DNA of 64,000 nucleotides from Austropuccinia psidii (lineage: Eukaryota; Basidiomycota; Pucciniomycetes; Pucciniales; Sphaerophragmiaceae). The notes under the pieces are model-generated. The model was not told the origin of the DNA and ran no database searches. It was given only the letters and a program-made list of their open reading frames with translations. The translations under genes and the position numbers were made by a program. The DNA is taken from positions 56,029,569-56,093,568 of the forward strand of contig JALGQZ010000007.1 of assembly GCA_023105745.1 (NCBI GenBank), read 5' to 3'. Positions within the stretch are counted from its first letter, which is position 1. Each line of letters opens with the position of its first letter. This document shows, piece after piece, positions 33,962 through 45,646 of the stretch.

Positions 33962-35776
33962 TGTAAGGTGTGGATATGAAACTTTGATTAAAAATCAAGT
34001 ACTTTTCCTGTCCTCAAAATTTGTATAAGGTAAAAATCAATTAAAAATAGTATGAAATATTATTTTTAAGAGAAAACACGCCAATTTTATTGTTTATAAC
34101 TTTATTAGTATAAAACAATAATATTATAAAAATTTATTGTTTTACAAACAATAAAAATTTATCCAAAAAATACTCTACAAGAGATATTTTAAGGCTACAA
34201 AAGAAATTTCTTCAAGAGCAATTTCAATTGGAATTAATTGAGCAAAGAACTGCAAGCAATTAATTAAAGAACAAAGTCTTTAAAAAGAATATTAAAGAGA
34301 AAACACGCCCAAAAGTGACCAGAGTGAATTTGGAAACAAAGTGACAAAGTTTACAGTGATGAAAGATGCTTTAATTCACTTTTGGGGTGGTTCGGGGGTA
34401 AAATGATTATAAGAGTTACAAACAATGATTATAATGATTTTCTCACGTGGTTAAAAGGATTAAAATGATTTAAAAGTGGTGGTTGGAATCTTTGATTGAT
34501 TGGTTTAACAGTTTTAAACTAATTAATAAAAGGAAAAGATTCTAACATGAAGAGAAAAGTGGGGCAAAGAAGACATTCTTTTATAGCCATCAATTCTCTT
34601 ACTCCAAAAGTAAAATTTACTCTTGTTAGTCGTGAAAAACAGTCTGACAACAGAAAAGCCAATTATGGCATCATTGAACCCTGGTTTAGACCAAAAAGGG
34701 CTGGTTTAAGCCATTTTTAGCCATTTTTAGCCATTTTAGACCCTTAAATCAGCCATTACTATAACAATACCAGGCCTAGAGCCCTCAAAACACGTCAGAA
34801 TGTGTTTCAGAGACGTAGAAACCAGTTAAAACTGTTTTTACTATGATGGTTTTATCTTAAGGGTAGTTTTACCCTCTTGGCAACAGCTAAAACTACCCCA
34901 GTTGGTATCAAAACCTCATCATCAATTGAGTCCACAGACCCTGTAACTCAATTCCAGGCCAAAAGTGATGAACTTTTGCGTGAATTTTGACATCCCACGC
35001 CTGTCAGCAAGGATTTTGGGGGTCTAGCTCCCCCTTAGAGCTGGAGTTCCTTTTCCCCCCCAAATTTAATCTTTCCAATTTATTTTTCCTTTAATTCCTC
35101 ATCATGTATTATACTTATAATTTACATATGTAATTCAATTCAATTGTACAGTACAATACAGTAATAATTGACACCTCATATGTAAATCAAAGTTCACTTA
35201 TGTAATACACGCGCACATTTTGACATTTCAATTGAATTCAATTGAAAATACTTCAATTCCTCATAACTTCTAAACTAAACACAACACCTCAATTTTAACA
35301 CAAAAATTGATGGTTAACACCACATGTGGTGTGAATTAAATTAAGTTTTTGAGGATTTTCAACTTTTGTATTGAAAATACTAAAAACTTAATTTAAGCTT
35401 ATTTAGAGTTGAGTTACAAGAATTTCACTCAGAGGTGACCCCACCTGATTTTTTATGAGGAATCCAATGGTGAAATAAATTTTATATGTTTATTTATTGG
35501 ATAAAAAGTTATAATAAATTTTATTTAACTTTTTTCCAAATTTATTTATTTTTTCACAATTTTGTTAAAATTTCATTTTTACTTAATTTTTTTTAAGTAT
35601 AAATGTAATTTTATATTTACAAAATTTAATGTATTTTTATTTTTAAATTATAATTAATTTTTTTTATTTTTTATTTTTATTTTAATAATATAAATAAATT
35701 TATTTTATTTATATTAATATGTTATTTTTTATATTTGTGGTCTTTTGGGTATGTGAAATTACCTCTAAGGCTCACA
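33962..35776 (-). repeat. 3' LTR of El-10 (1815 bp)
   Basis: TGTAAGGTGTGG...AAGGCTCACA in plus orientation. The adjacent TTCCCTCCCTCTAAAAAAA (35777-35795) is the polypurine tract read in reverse. Confidence 0.95.
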
Positions 35777-35800
35777 TTCCCTCCCTCTAAAAAAAGAATA

Positions 35801-38800
35801 TTACTTTGTAATATTGGTGTTTCTAGTGTGTCTGAATCTCCTCAGGAGTTTGGTAGCTTCTGGTATATCTTTTTCTTCTAACCATTCATCTTCACAAGTT
35901 GGGTCACTGTACCTAAAAAGGTATTCCCTTACTTTCTTGGTTCTTAATTTCCTTTCTTTAAGAACTTTGGTTATTTTCTTAGTACCAGATGTCTAAATAG
36001 GAGGTATAACTTGGGGAACCTTATTCGTCAAGGGAAATTTCTCAGCATCACTAGATTTGTATGGTTTTATCAAGCTCACTGGAAATGTAGGGTGCTTATT
36101 GCTAAGTTCTTCAGATAACTCTACTTCAACAGCATTTTCTCCATGGAGGGCCTTAATCACAAAAGGTCCTGCAAAGGAGTCTTTCAACTTTTTACATCCT
36201 TTGATGTTATTGAAGTTAGTGGTGGATACAAGAACTAGGTCCCCCACTTTGAAATCTGGAGTTGCATGAGATTTATCCCATTTGTCTTTAGCATATGCAA
36301 AAGAGTCCTCCATGAATCTTACTGCATGCTTTCTAGCTTTGTCTAGCATACCTTTGAAGCTAGCAGCTGTGGGATGTATCTCAATTAAGTCTTTCCTCAA
36401 GGAGTCTTGGGGTAACTTGGGGTTCCATCCTTTTTCTAGAATAGCAGGAGTCTGATTGGTACTAGCATGGATTGATGTTTTATATGCTAATTCCAGTGCT
36501 GGTAACAGAGTACACCAATCATGGGTAAATTCATCACAATCTTTGAATTCAAGGCCATATGCACAAAATCTTCTCACCATGTCCTCTAAGGTTTGGATCA
36601 TTCTTTCAGCCAGGCCATCAGTTTGTGGGTGGTAGGCTGTAGAGAAAGACAGTTTAGTGCCAAATAATTGGTGAAGATTTGTCCATAGTGCTGAAGTGAA
36701 TTTGGGATCTCTATCACTGATGATATTTGTAAATATCCCAGTCCATGATACTACTCTATTCCATATCAGAAGAGCTGTATCCATGGCTGTATCATCTTTG
36801 TGACATGGTAAAAAGATTGGAGTTTTACTGAATCTGTCCACAATTACTAGGCAAGCATTATAGCTCCTGTCACCTCCTGGTGGTAGGCCAGTTACCCAAT
36901 CCATATGGATAATTTCCCAAGGTCTGTTTGGTTCTTGGACTTTCATCATATTTCCAAGTCTTTTGCCAGTGGATTTATTTGCCTTTTGGCATCTGTCACA
37001 GGTTTTGCAATACTCTGCAACATCTTTTTGCCACATTGGCCACCATATGCAGGTCTTCACTTTCTCTCTTGTTCTGTCTTCAGAAAGATGTCCTGAAAAG
37101 GGACTATCATGGCATTCTTTCAGTACAAGATTGATTAATGACCTGTCTACAACTGTCATGACACATGTGTGCTTGGTTCTGTGGTAAATTATACCATCCA
37201 GTAGGTGAAATCTTCCTTCATTATAAGATTTTCTCCATACTTCGTCCAAGGCATGTATTAGAGAGTTGTCTTTACAGTCTTTGTTAAGTAATTGGCATAA
37301 GATGCTACAATTCTTATCTTGAGTGTAACTATTTCTGACTTCTTCAAAGAAGGTGGTGTTCAAGTCTGTAACACTTATTCCTTCTATTGGAATTTGTGGT
37401 GAAGCTTCTTCTGGAACATAAGCAGGATTATCAATGTTATTTGGTAATGGCCATCTGCTTAGTCCATCTGCATTCTTATGAATATTCCCATCCTTATGAA
37501 CAATAGTCATATTGCCACTGTATTCTTGTATGGCTATTTGCCATCTGAGCATGTGTCTGTTAGGTGTTTTCATGTTCAAAAGTGATTTCACAGCTGTACA
37601 ATCTGTTATTACTTCAAAAACACATCCCTCTAAGAAATAGTTCAATTTCTCCAAGGCCCAGACAAGGCATAGACATTCCATTTGACTTGCTCCATATCTG
37701 GCTTCAGTTGGTTTGATTTGCCTGGATATGAAACATATTGGTCCTTCTACAGGTTTGTCATTTATGATCTGAACTTGGTGAAGTGCAGCACCTAGTCCAT
37801 CCCCTGATGCATAAATATACAGTTTGAAAGGCAATTTAAAGTCTGGCATCAGTAAGAGTGGAGCAGTGGTCAATGCTTCTCTTAGAGATTCAAAAGCTTT
37901 GACTCTGTCAACAGTCATCTCAAATACTGTGTCTTTGTCACACAACTTATAAAGTGGTCTTGCTATGGATGCAAAGTCTTTAATGTGTTGCCTGTAATAT
38001 CCTGCAAAACCTAAGAATGACTGAATTTCCTTCTTATTCTGAGGCATGGGTTTTAACAATACTGCTGCAACTTTGTTTTTATCAATTCCAAGGGACAAAC
38101 CAGATACAACATGTCCTAGTGCCTTAAGTTCTTTAAATCCAAAATGACATTTCTTCAAGGAGATTTTCATGTTTACTGATTGGATTTTTGTCAAAACTCT
38201 TGATAATCTGTACATGTGCTCCTCCCAAGTCTTTGAACAGATAATAATGTCATCAATGTAAATGATTAACCATCCCTCTGAGAGTTCTTCAGGGAAGATT
38301 TCATTCATCATTCTTTGGAAGTGTGAAGGTGCATTTTTGATACCAAAGGGCATCCTTAAGTATTCATACACTCCACAATGAACAATAATTCTCAAGTATT
38401 TTCTTGCTCTTGGTGTTACCACATTTTGATGGAATCCTTTAAGGGCATCCATAGTGGTTATATACACTGCTTGAGATATTTGAGTAAGGGCAATTTGGAT
38501 TTTTGGTATTGGGTATCTGTCTGGAACAGTGTAAGTGTTCAGAGCTCTAAAGTCCCCAACCATTCTGGATTTTCCATTATGCCACGCCACTATGACTGGT
38601 GTAGTTATTTCTACTTCCTCATTGTGGCATACTTTTCTTATTACACCAAGGTCTAGAAGTTCTTTGATATGAATTTCTAGAGCTTCTCTTGATTTTGCAC
38701 TTGCTGGATAAGCAGGTCTTCTTAAGAGTGGTGGATAAGGTCTCTCAATGTTAAGAATGATGTCAACTTCATGACCAATAATTGCTCCCAGAGGTTCTTT

Positions 38801-41725
38801 GTCTGTAGCAAATGCTCCTTTGTGGTCATACAAAAGGAAAGAAAGTTCATTTTCTTGTTTATCAGTCAGATGAAGGCTTATCTAAGCCTCATTTAACTGT
38901 TCAGACTTGAATTTTTCTAACTCTAAGTTGACTGGTGATACTTTGTTTACTGTAATTTGTCTTTTAAATGGTAAAAAGGCAAATTTCTGGCGCTTATTGT
39001 CCCCAATTGTAAAGTATCTGTCTTTGTTATTATGTAAATCTATCCCATACATGATCAAATAGTCATTTCCCAATATAAAATGGGTACTAGAGCAATTTTC
39101 CATAACAACAAATTCAACTGTGATCCTTAAATTCCCATTTATGTGTGGGAATATGACATTGGTCTCAAAGATTCCCAATGCTTTCATTGGGTTACTTGCA
39201 CTGTTGAATTTTATACCATCAATTGGTAACAATTGGTCTTCAAAATTTGGCACACAAGTCTTAAGAAAGGATTTTCCAACACAAGAGCAGAAGGCTCCTG
39301 GGTCAAGTAAAAGTTTGGTGGGCTTGTTGTCAATCACCACTTCTGTTATACAGGAGTTACCAGCTGTATAACCTTTTCCTCTGTTTGGTTTTGTCTTCAT
39401 AAGTTGTGCATCTTGAACTTTTGATAAATCAACTTGACCATTGCTCAATTGTGGTAAGTGGGAATAAGATTCCATGATGTCAAAAGTGGAATTGATATTT
39501 TCTATATCTTTTGAAGATTTAGAATATATGGATGACTTATCATCTGAATTGTCTTCAATTATGTCTTCTTTTTCAACATCTGGTTCCTTTTCAATGTCAA
39601 TTTCATTGATTTTCCCCCTCTTTGGACATGTATTGGCTAAATGGGTGGTGCTTTGGCAAATATGGCATTTTCTGACTGTATCTGCAGATTTATATCTAAT
39701 ATTACTAGAATTTTCTTTGGGGTTTTTGTCCACAGAATCTTTCCAAGGTGTATTAAACCTTGTTTTAAGATTCACCCTACTAGAACCAATTTTTGTTCTG
39801 GTGGTTACTTCTTCTAGTATATTGATGATATCCTCTGCTGAAGATTGTTCAGTAGTCCTGCTTTTGACAGCATGCTCTAAGTCACCCCCACATTGTCTCA
39901 GAATTTTTCTATGGATCATAAATTCTGACATGTCAGGATATAATGCTGTTAATCTGTCCTTCTGTTGGCAAAACCATGGTAAAGCTTTGTCTTTATCAGC
40001 ATTAAATTTGGCAGATTCAAAGGCTGTTTCAACTTTAAGCCTCCAAGCATCATTTGCCCATTTGTTGATGATTTGGGTTTTCCACCAAGTCCAACTCTGG
40101 TGTCCATGTGCTTGTCTTATTTTGATGTACAATCTGTGAGCTGATCTGGTAAACAAGGTGTTAAACCTGGCTGTTACCAATCTTTCTGGTAATTCAAAAT
40201 CCTCTTTGATCATGTCAATACCTCTAATGAATTCCATATGGTCATACTCTCCTTCACCACTGAAGTGGGGCCATTCTTTAAGTTTTGGCACTTCTTTCAA
40301 GAGTGCTTGGCCCATTGATGGTTCCAAGTTATGAAAAGAAGTGGATAACTCATTTTTTAATTGTGAATTATCAGGATCCAATACTTGTGGATTTGAAATT
40401 CTTGTGCCCTCATTTTGATTTAGAGGTGTAGACATTCTTGGTAAGGTGTTCAGTATTTGTTCAATGTCATTCATTTTACTGTTGCTACACCTTTGGGAAT
40501 TTCTGTATTCATGTTGGAAGCTTTGTATTAAATTTATTACTTCAATTTTATACATGTCTTCTTTATGTGTAAGTTCTTGCCATAACTCTGTCTGTCTTGT
40601 ATTATCAGCAGTGACTTGATTCAATTTCATTGATAATTTTGATACTTCTTCTTGTGAAGCATCAAAACACTTTTTCAAGGCAATGGTATATGTCTTTACT
40701 TCAGTAAATGAATTTGAAATGTCATCAAGGACATTCTTGTTATCTGTCTTGATAATATTTATGGCTTGTTTAATTCTTGTTTCAATTATGTCATCAATAT
40801 TGAATTTAGAATATTTATCTGTTAATTCTTTAATAATGGCAGATTGTTCATTTATTTTATTGTTAGAAGAATTATCATTATTGGAGTTTTTAATTGTTCT
40901 CAAAACTTTTTCAAAACACATAAGTGTTTCATTAATTTGGCACAGACTCAGGTTGTTTGTTTTAATGTTGTTACAAATGGTTTCATTTTTATCAGAAAGA
41001 TGTTTTTTCATGTCATTTATAGCATTATACAACTCTGGGATGGAATCAAATATGTCAGAAATCATTTCTGGAACCTTAATCTGGCTTCCTCCTTCTTCTG
41101 TAATTCCATCATGGTTCTGGCCATCTGAAATACATTTTCCATGGCATCCTGCTGAATCTTTGGGATTATGTAGCCCTGGCTGTAAGGTTTTGGGGCTGGT
41201 GCCTTCCCTTTGCCCTTGTTTGGAGTTTGTGGCTGCTTTTTCACGTTGGAATTGCTGCTGCTGGCCACTGGGGCTGTTTTTGGCACTGGTTTGGCTGGTG
41301 GAGGGTTGTTTTTCCTCCATTCTAGTGTCAAAAGCATCATGTTTTTCTTCTCCATCAATGGATGCCATCCATTGAGCAATTTGCAAGTGTTGGGATGGCC
41401 CAAGAATTTTCTTACTGTCAGGTAAGAATTCATGCAATTCTTCCACAGGTCTGCAAGGATCTGGTACTCCTTGAATTGAAGTGCATTGTTGTATGCACTG
41501 TGGCTGGCTTTGTATATGTCCACAGAGGCTTGTTGTGGCGGTGTCAGCTCTTTTTGAAGGTAAAATAGTATTATCAGCTTCAGAATGACCCAATTTAGTT
41601 GTTTGGAAGTCATCAACTGACCCTTTTCCTTCTGTACCTGGTTGGCTTCTGCCATAATCACGTCTATTACCTTTGTGGGAGCTGCTTGAGGGGTTGTAGC
41701 TGGCTCCTGACCTGGTTGAAGGCAT
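35801..41725 (-). CDS. gag-pro-pol polyprotein of El-10, one frame with two amber codons
   Basis: ATG 41725 ([10 protein letters not shown]) opens a frame of 1974 codons to TAA 35803-35801, interrupted only by TAG at 38884-38882 (between protease and RT) and TAG at 35995-35993 (before the tail). Approximate residues: low-complexity N-terminus overlapping the accessory ORF 1-220; coiled coil 230-420; capsid-like 470-650; zinc knuckle [14 protein letters not shown] about 690; protease [10 protein letters not shown] about 805 (DPG instead of DSG/DTG); [11 protein letters not shown] about 1157; RNase H about 1303 with LYIYASGDG where relatives have LYID; integrase HHCC about 1540-1580, DDE motifs ([24 protein letters not shown]) to about 1710; chromodomain-like tail 1912-1970 (KVLKERK...YLFRYSDP). 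Stops may be decay or readthrough. Confidence 0.88.
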
Positions 41726-41973
41726 AATTATGGTTAAAAAAGGCTTAAAATAGTATTTTTACGTCAAAAACTTACTATTGGCCAAATTTTTAGCTTTCTG
41801 AAGGGTATTACTTATGTCCAAGTTAATCAATTCAGAAGATATTGGTTCAGGCTGGTTCTTTTGAGTCACAATAACAGTACTATTATGATCAGAATTAACA
41901 GTACTGGCAGGGATAATGCTGGTTACTGTTGAGGCTGTTTCAATGTTTTCTTGTCTTACCACGTTGTCAGACA
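41062..41973 (-). CDS. Spliced overlapping accessory ORF of El-10, about 282 aa
   Basis: Exon 2 is 41973-41776 (198 nt; after ATTTTAG, begins TG; ends A). Intron 2 is 41775-41712 (64 nt, GTAAGT...TCAACCAG) and contains the gag ATG. Exon 3 is 41711-41062 in the +1 frame over gag, ending in a stop at 41062-41064. If exon 1 ends in A at 42050 (TTATAA|GTGAGG), the AUG is made by splicing and the frame is uninterrupted. The protein is S/T/N-rich and acidic at first. It then has [12 protein letters not shown] and LLNGWHPL, a K/P/Q-rich linker with a basic patch ([12 protein letters not shown]), and a C-terminal helix ([19 protein letters not shown]). No known domain recognised; the basic patch suggests nucleic-acid binding or nuclear entry. 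Never opens with its own ATG in unspliced RNA. Confidence 0.65.
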
Positions 41974-42197
41974 CTAAAATTAATGAAAAAGCCAATTAAT
42001 TAAGTAAAAAAAGGTTATTTCAAAAAAGAAATAAAAATATAAGCCTCACTTATAATATGAAAAAAAGTTATTTTTTATGGATTTTTTGAATTATAAGTAT
42101 TTTTTATATGTTTTTAAATTTTTCAATATAAGAAAAAAGATTTAAAAAGAGTAAAAAAAATATGTCACAGGTAAAATATCACGGCTGGGCCCCCAAA
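41974..42197 (-). promoter_or_regulatory. Leader, primer-binding site and intron 1 of El-10
   Basis: Primer-binding site 42197-42179 (TTTGGGGGCCCAGCCGTGA). Candidate exon 1 ends at 42050 (CATATTATAA) with donor GTGAGG; intron 1 is 42049-41974 (76 nt) ending ATTTTAG. I see no ATG from the primer-binding site to the gag ATG at 41725, about 470 nt of very AT-rich sequence. Confidence 0.6.
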
Positions 42198-44012
42198 TGT
42201 AAGGTGTGGATATGAAACTTTGATTAAAAATCAAGTACTTTTCCTGTCCTCATAATTTGTATAAGGTAAAAATTAATTAAAAATAGTATGAAATATTATT
42301 TTTAAGAGAAAACACGCCAATTTTATTGTTTATAACTTTATTAGTATAAAACAATAATATTATAAAAATTTATTGTTTTACCAACAATAAAAATTTATCC
42401 AAAAAATACTCTACAAGAGATATTTTAAGGCTACAAAAGAAATTTCTTCAAGAGCAATTTCAATTGGAATTAATTGAGCAAAGAACTGCAAGCAATTAAT
42501 TAAAGAACAAAGTCTTTAAAAAGAATATTAAAGAGAAAACACACCCAAAAGTGACCAGAGTGAATTTGGAAACAAAGTGACAAAGTTTACAGTGATGAAA
42601 GATGCTTTAATTCACTTTTGGGGTGGTTCAGGGGTAAAATGATTATAAGAGTTACAAACAATGATTATAATGATGTTTTCACGTGGTTAAAAGGATTAAA
42701 ATGATTTAAAAGTGGTGGTTGGAATCTTTGATTGATTGGTTTAACAGTTTTAAACTAATTAATAAAAGGAAAAGATTCTAACATGAAGAGAAAAGTGGGG
42801 CAAAGAAGACATTCTTTTATAGCCATCAATTCTCTTACTCCAAAAGTAAAATTTACTCTTGTTAGTCGTGAAAAACAGTCTGACAACAGAAAAGCCAATT
42901 ATGGCATCATTGAACCCTGGTTTAGACCAAAAAGGGCTGGTTTAAGCCATTTTTAGCCATTTTTAGCCATTTTAGACCCTTAAATCAGCCATTACTATAA
43001 CAATACCAGGCCTAGAGCCCTCAAAACACGTCAGAATGTGTTTCAGAGACGTAGAAACCAGTTAAAACTGTTTTTACTATGATGGTTTTATCTTAAGGGT
43101 AGTTTTACCCTCTTGGCAACAGCTAAAACTACCCCAGTTGGTATCAAAACCTCATCATCAATTGAGTCCACAGACCCTGTAACTCAATTCCAGGCCAAAA
43201 GTGATGAATTTTTGCGTGAATTTTGACATCCCATGCCTGTCAGCAAGGAATTTGGGGGTCTAGCTCCCCCTTAGAGCTGGAGTTCCTTTCCCCCCCCAAA
43301 TTTAATCTTTCCAATTTATTTTTCCTTTAATTCCTCATCATGTATTATACTTATAATTTACATATGTAATTCAATTCAATTGTACAGTACAATACAGTAA
43401 TAGTTGACACCTCATATGTAAATCAAAGTTCACTTATGTAATACACGCGCACATTTTGACATTTCAATTGAATTCAATTGAAAATACTTCAATTCCTCAT
43501 AACTTCTAAACTAAACACAACACCTCAATTTTAACACAAAAATTGATGGTTAACACCACATGTGGTGTGAATTAAATTAAGGTTTTGAGGATTTTCAACT
43601 TTTGTATTGAAAATACTAAAAACTTAATTTAAGCTTATTTAGAGTTGAGTTACAAGAATTTCACTCAGAGGTGACCCCACCTGATTTTTTATGAGGAATC
43701 CAATGGTGAAATAAATTTTATATGTTTATTTATTGGATAAAAAGTTATAATAAATTTTACTTAACTTTTTTCCAAATTTATTTATTTTTTCACAATTTTG
43801 TTAAAATTTCATTTTTACTTAATTTTTTTTAAGTATAAATGTAATTTTATATTTACAAAATTTAATGTATTTTTATTTTTAAATTATAATTAATTTTTTT
43901 TATTTTTTATTTTTATTTTAATAATATAAATAAATTTATTTTATTTATATTAATATGTTATTTTTTATATTTGTGGTCTTTTGGGTATGTGAAATTACCT
44001 CTAAGGCTCACA
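42198..44012 (-). repeat. 5' LTR of El-10 (1815 bp)
   Basis: Same ends and length as 33962-35776. It contains TTGTTGGTAA (minus strand, about 42390-42370), a donor-like word also present in the El-1 and El-12 LTRs. Confidence 0.95.
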
Positions 44013-44017
44013 AAAAT

Positions 44018-45445
44018 AGTCAAGGGGGATGAACAACATCAAAGAGAGCCAGGGTACCCAACTTCTGAGGCCTCTGAGGCGTGGAAATCTACAAATCTTG
44101 GATTTATGGATGATCTTGGCCCAATTAGTAAAATCAAGCCTTTTGGGAACTTGGTTACCAAGTTAAAACTTCATTATATCCTAAGAAAATAGCAAATAAG
44201 CTGCTATTTTGATGCGCCAAGGAGGTAAAGAGCACCTTAGTGTGCTGTCACCATGTCAATTCTTGATGGCTTTCCATGGAGAAACCCCAAAAGAGGAATT
44301 AAAACCCTTTTTGCACTAGTATCCATTGATTTACTTCATAGCAACCAGCCACGTAGTGCTATTTGCAATTCTACATAGAAATGAGGTAAAAACCTCAACA
44401 ATTCATTAGAAATACAAGTCTGAAAGAACCTTTCTGAAACTTTCAGGACCAATTGAGAACTCTATAGGTAGTATAAAAACCAAAAACAATTATACTTCAA
44501 TAAGTAAAATAAAAGCTTTAGTTATAGTCCATTTTTGATGATTCCATGTGAAATACTGAATCTTTAAAAATTCACAGAAAATACACTCTGTGATGAAATT
44601 TCCAAAAATATTGTAAATTTGATAAATAAATGTTTATTTTAAAATAAAAGAAGATTTACATTTGTTACTCCTTCTATTCTCACTCATAAATGGGTTGGTA
44701 GTCACATAAAAGCATCAATTAAGTAGTTATGATAATCTTATGTGACAACAGATGATCCAATCAATAATCCAAAAAGGTTCATTCTTTCTAACTCACTGGT
44801 TCTTTAGTTTGCGCCATGGCATTCCTCTTTGAGGTGTGTTAGACTCAAAAGAGTCCTTCTCTTGCTGTTTTTTCCAAATCATCACATTATTCAATTATAC
44901 CTTTATTACCAACAAATAAGTATTAGTTAAAACTTTTTCTTAAGTGTTTGATTCTTTCAGAATCAATCAGAAAGACTTGAAATAATAGAAATTAACTATA
45001 TATTGTTCCAAGACTGTTATAAATCCATTTTGATCCTTTAAAATTCACAATTATCTGTCAAATTTCTCTACTTTTATCTTGAATAAGTTCTTTGGAGTAT
45101 TAGTGAGTGATTTATCTTAATTCTTAAAGTTTTTCTCTATTAATTGTTTTCTTCAACAATTATATTTATAATTATTATTGCACAAGATAACTATAGATTA
45201 AAATAATTTCCTTTTTTTAATAAAGAAGTTTTATTATTAAATACTTCTTGTAATTGATTCTATTAGACAATCACTGATTACTGTTATAATCACTAGTAGT
45301 GTATAACAAGTAAAAAAAATAATTACACAATTAATTATTCAATTGTGGTTATGATTATTATTATTATTATCATGATTCATAAGAGCAGCCATAGTAATGT
45401 TGATTAATAGTAGTGTTATCAGCAGTTTCATAGACACATCTCTTA
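44018..45445 (+). repeat. El-9 5' LTR, right piece
   Basis: Continues the LTR after El-10. It matches the El-4 LTR inverted (TTTAGTTATAGTCCATTTTTG) and ends TAGACACATCTCTTA before the primer-binding site. A 73-aa frame crossing 44012 is a junction artefact. Confidence 0.65.
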
Positions 45446-45646
45446 TTTGCAGGCCTTGCTGTGTTTTTTGAACCTTGTACCCTTAACTAAGATATTTGTA
45501 AGTTTTAAAATAGACTAATTCAATTATTTTTGTCTTTCAATTTTAAGTTAAAATCATTTTTCTTTTTAAAATCGTCTTAAAAGCTTTTTCATTGAGGAAT
45601 TTGGTTTAAGTTTATACTGTTTTACATGTGGCTTCTTCACATACAA
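45446..45646 (+). promoter_or_regulatory. Primer-binding site and leader of El-9 (first part)
   Basis: TTTGCAGGCCTTGCTGTG resembles the TTTGGGGGCCTGGCCGTG sites of the other elements with point changes. The leader continues at 47487 after the solo LTR. Confidence 0.55.

Larger units (their letters stand above)
33962..44012 (-). mobile_element. El-10: complete gypsy retrotransposon, 10.05 kb, TSD AAAAT
   Basis: In minus order: 5' LTR 44012-42198, primer-binding site 42197-42179, leader, accessory exons, gag-pol 41725-35801, polypurine tract, 3' LTR 35776-33962. Both LTRs are 1815 bp with about 14 differences by eye (about 0.8%). Exact duplication AAAAT at 33957-33961 and 44013-44017. It is the reference copy for the overlapping spliced ORF. 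Confidence 0.97.

Noticed and set aside
35993..38884. UAG as a sense codon in the host genetic code
   Set aside because: El-7 ORFs and the other elements read normally with the standard code, and stops in El-6 are TAA and TGA, so local decay or readthrough is a better explanation.
39474..41375. Long plus-strand ORFs (221 and 230 aa) opposite El-10 gag
   Set aside because: They are antisense to a conserved coding region that is open in two minus-strand frames, carry no family features, and are not found opposite the other elements.
41540..41600. An intron 3 in El-10 equivalent to that of El-13
   Set aside because: The frame is open without it, and the only GT..AG pair (about 40 nt) is too short and in the wrong phase; El-10 seems to lack or to have lost this intron.
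43971..44192. 73-aa ORF across 44012
   Set aside because: Spans the junction of the El-10 LTR with the El-9 LTR; an insertion artefact.
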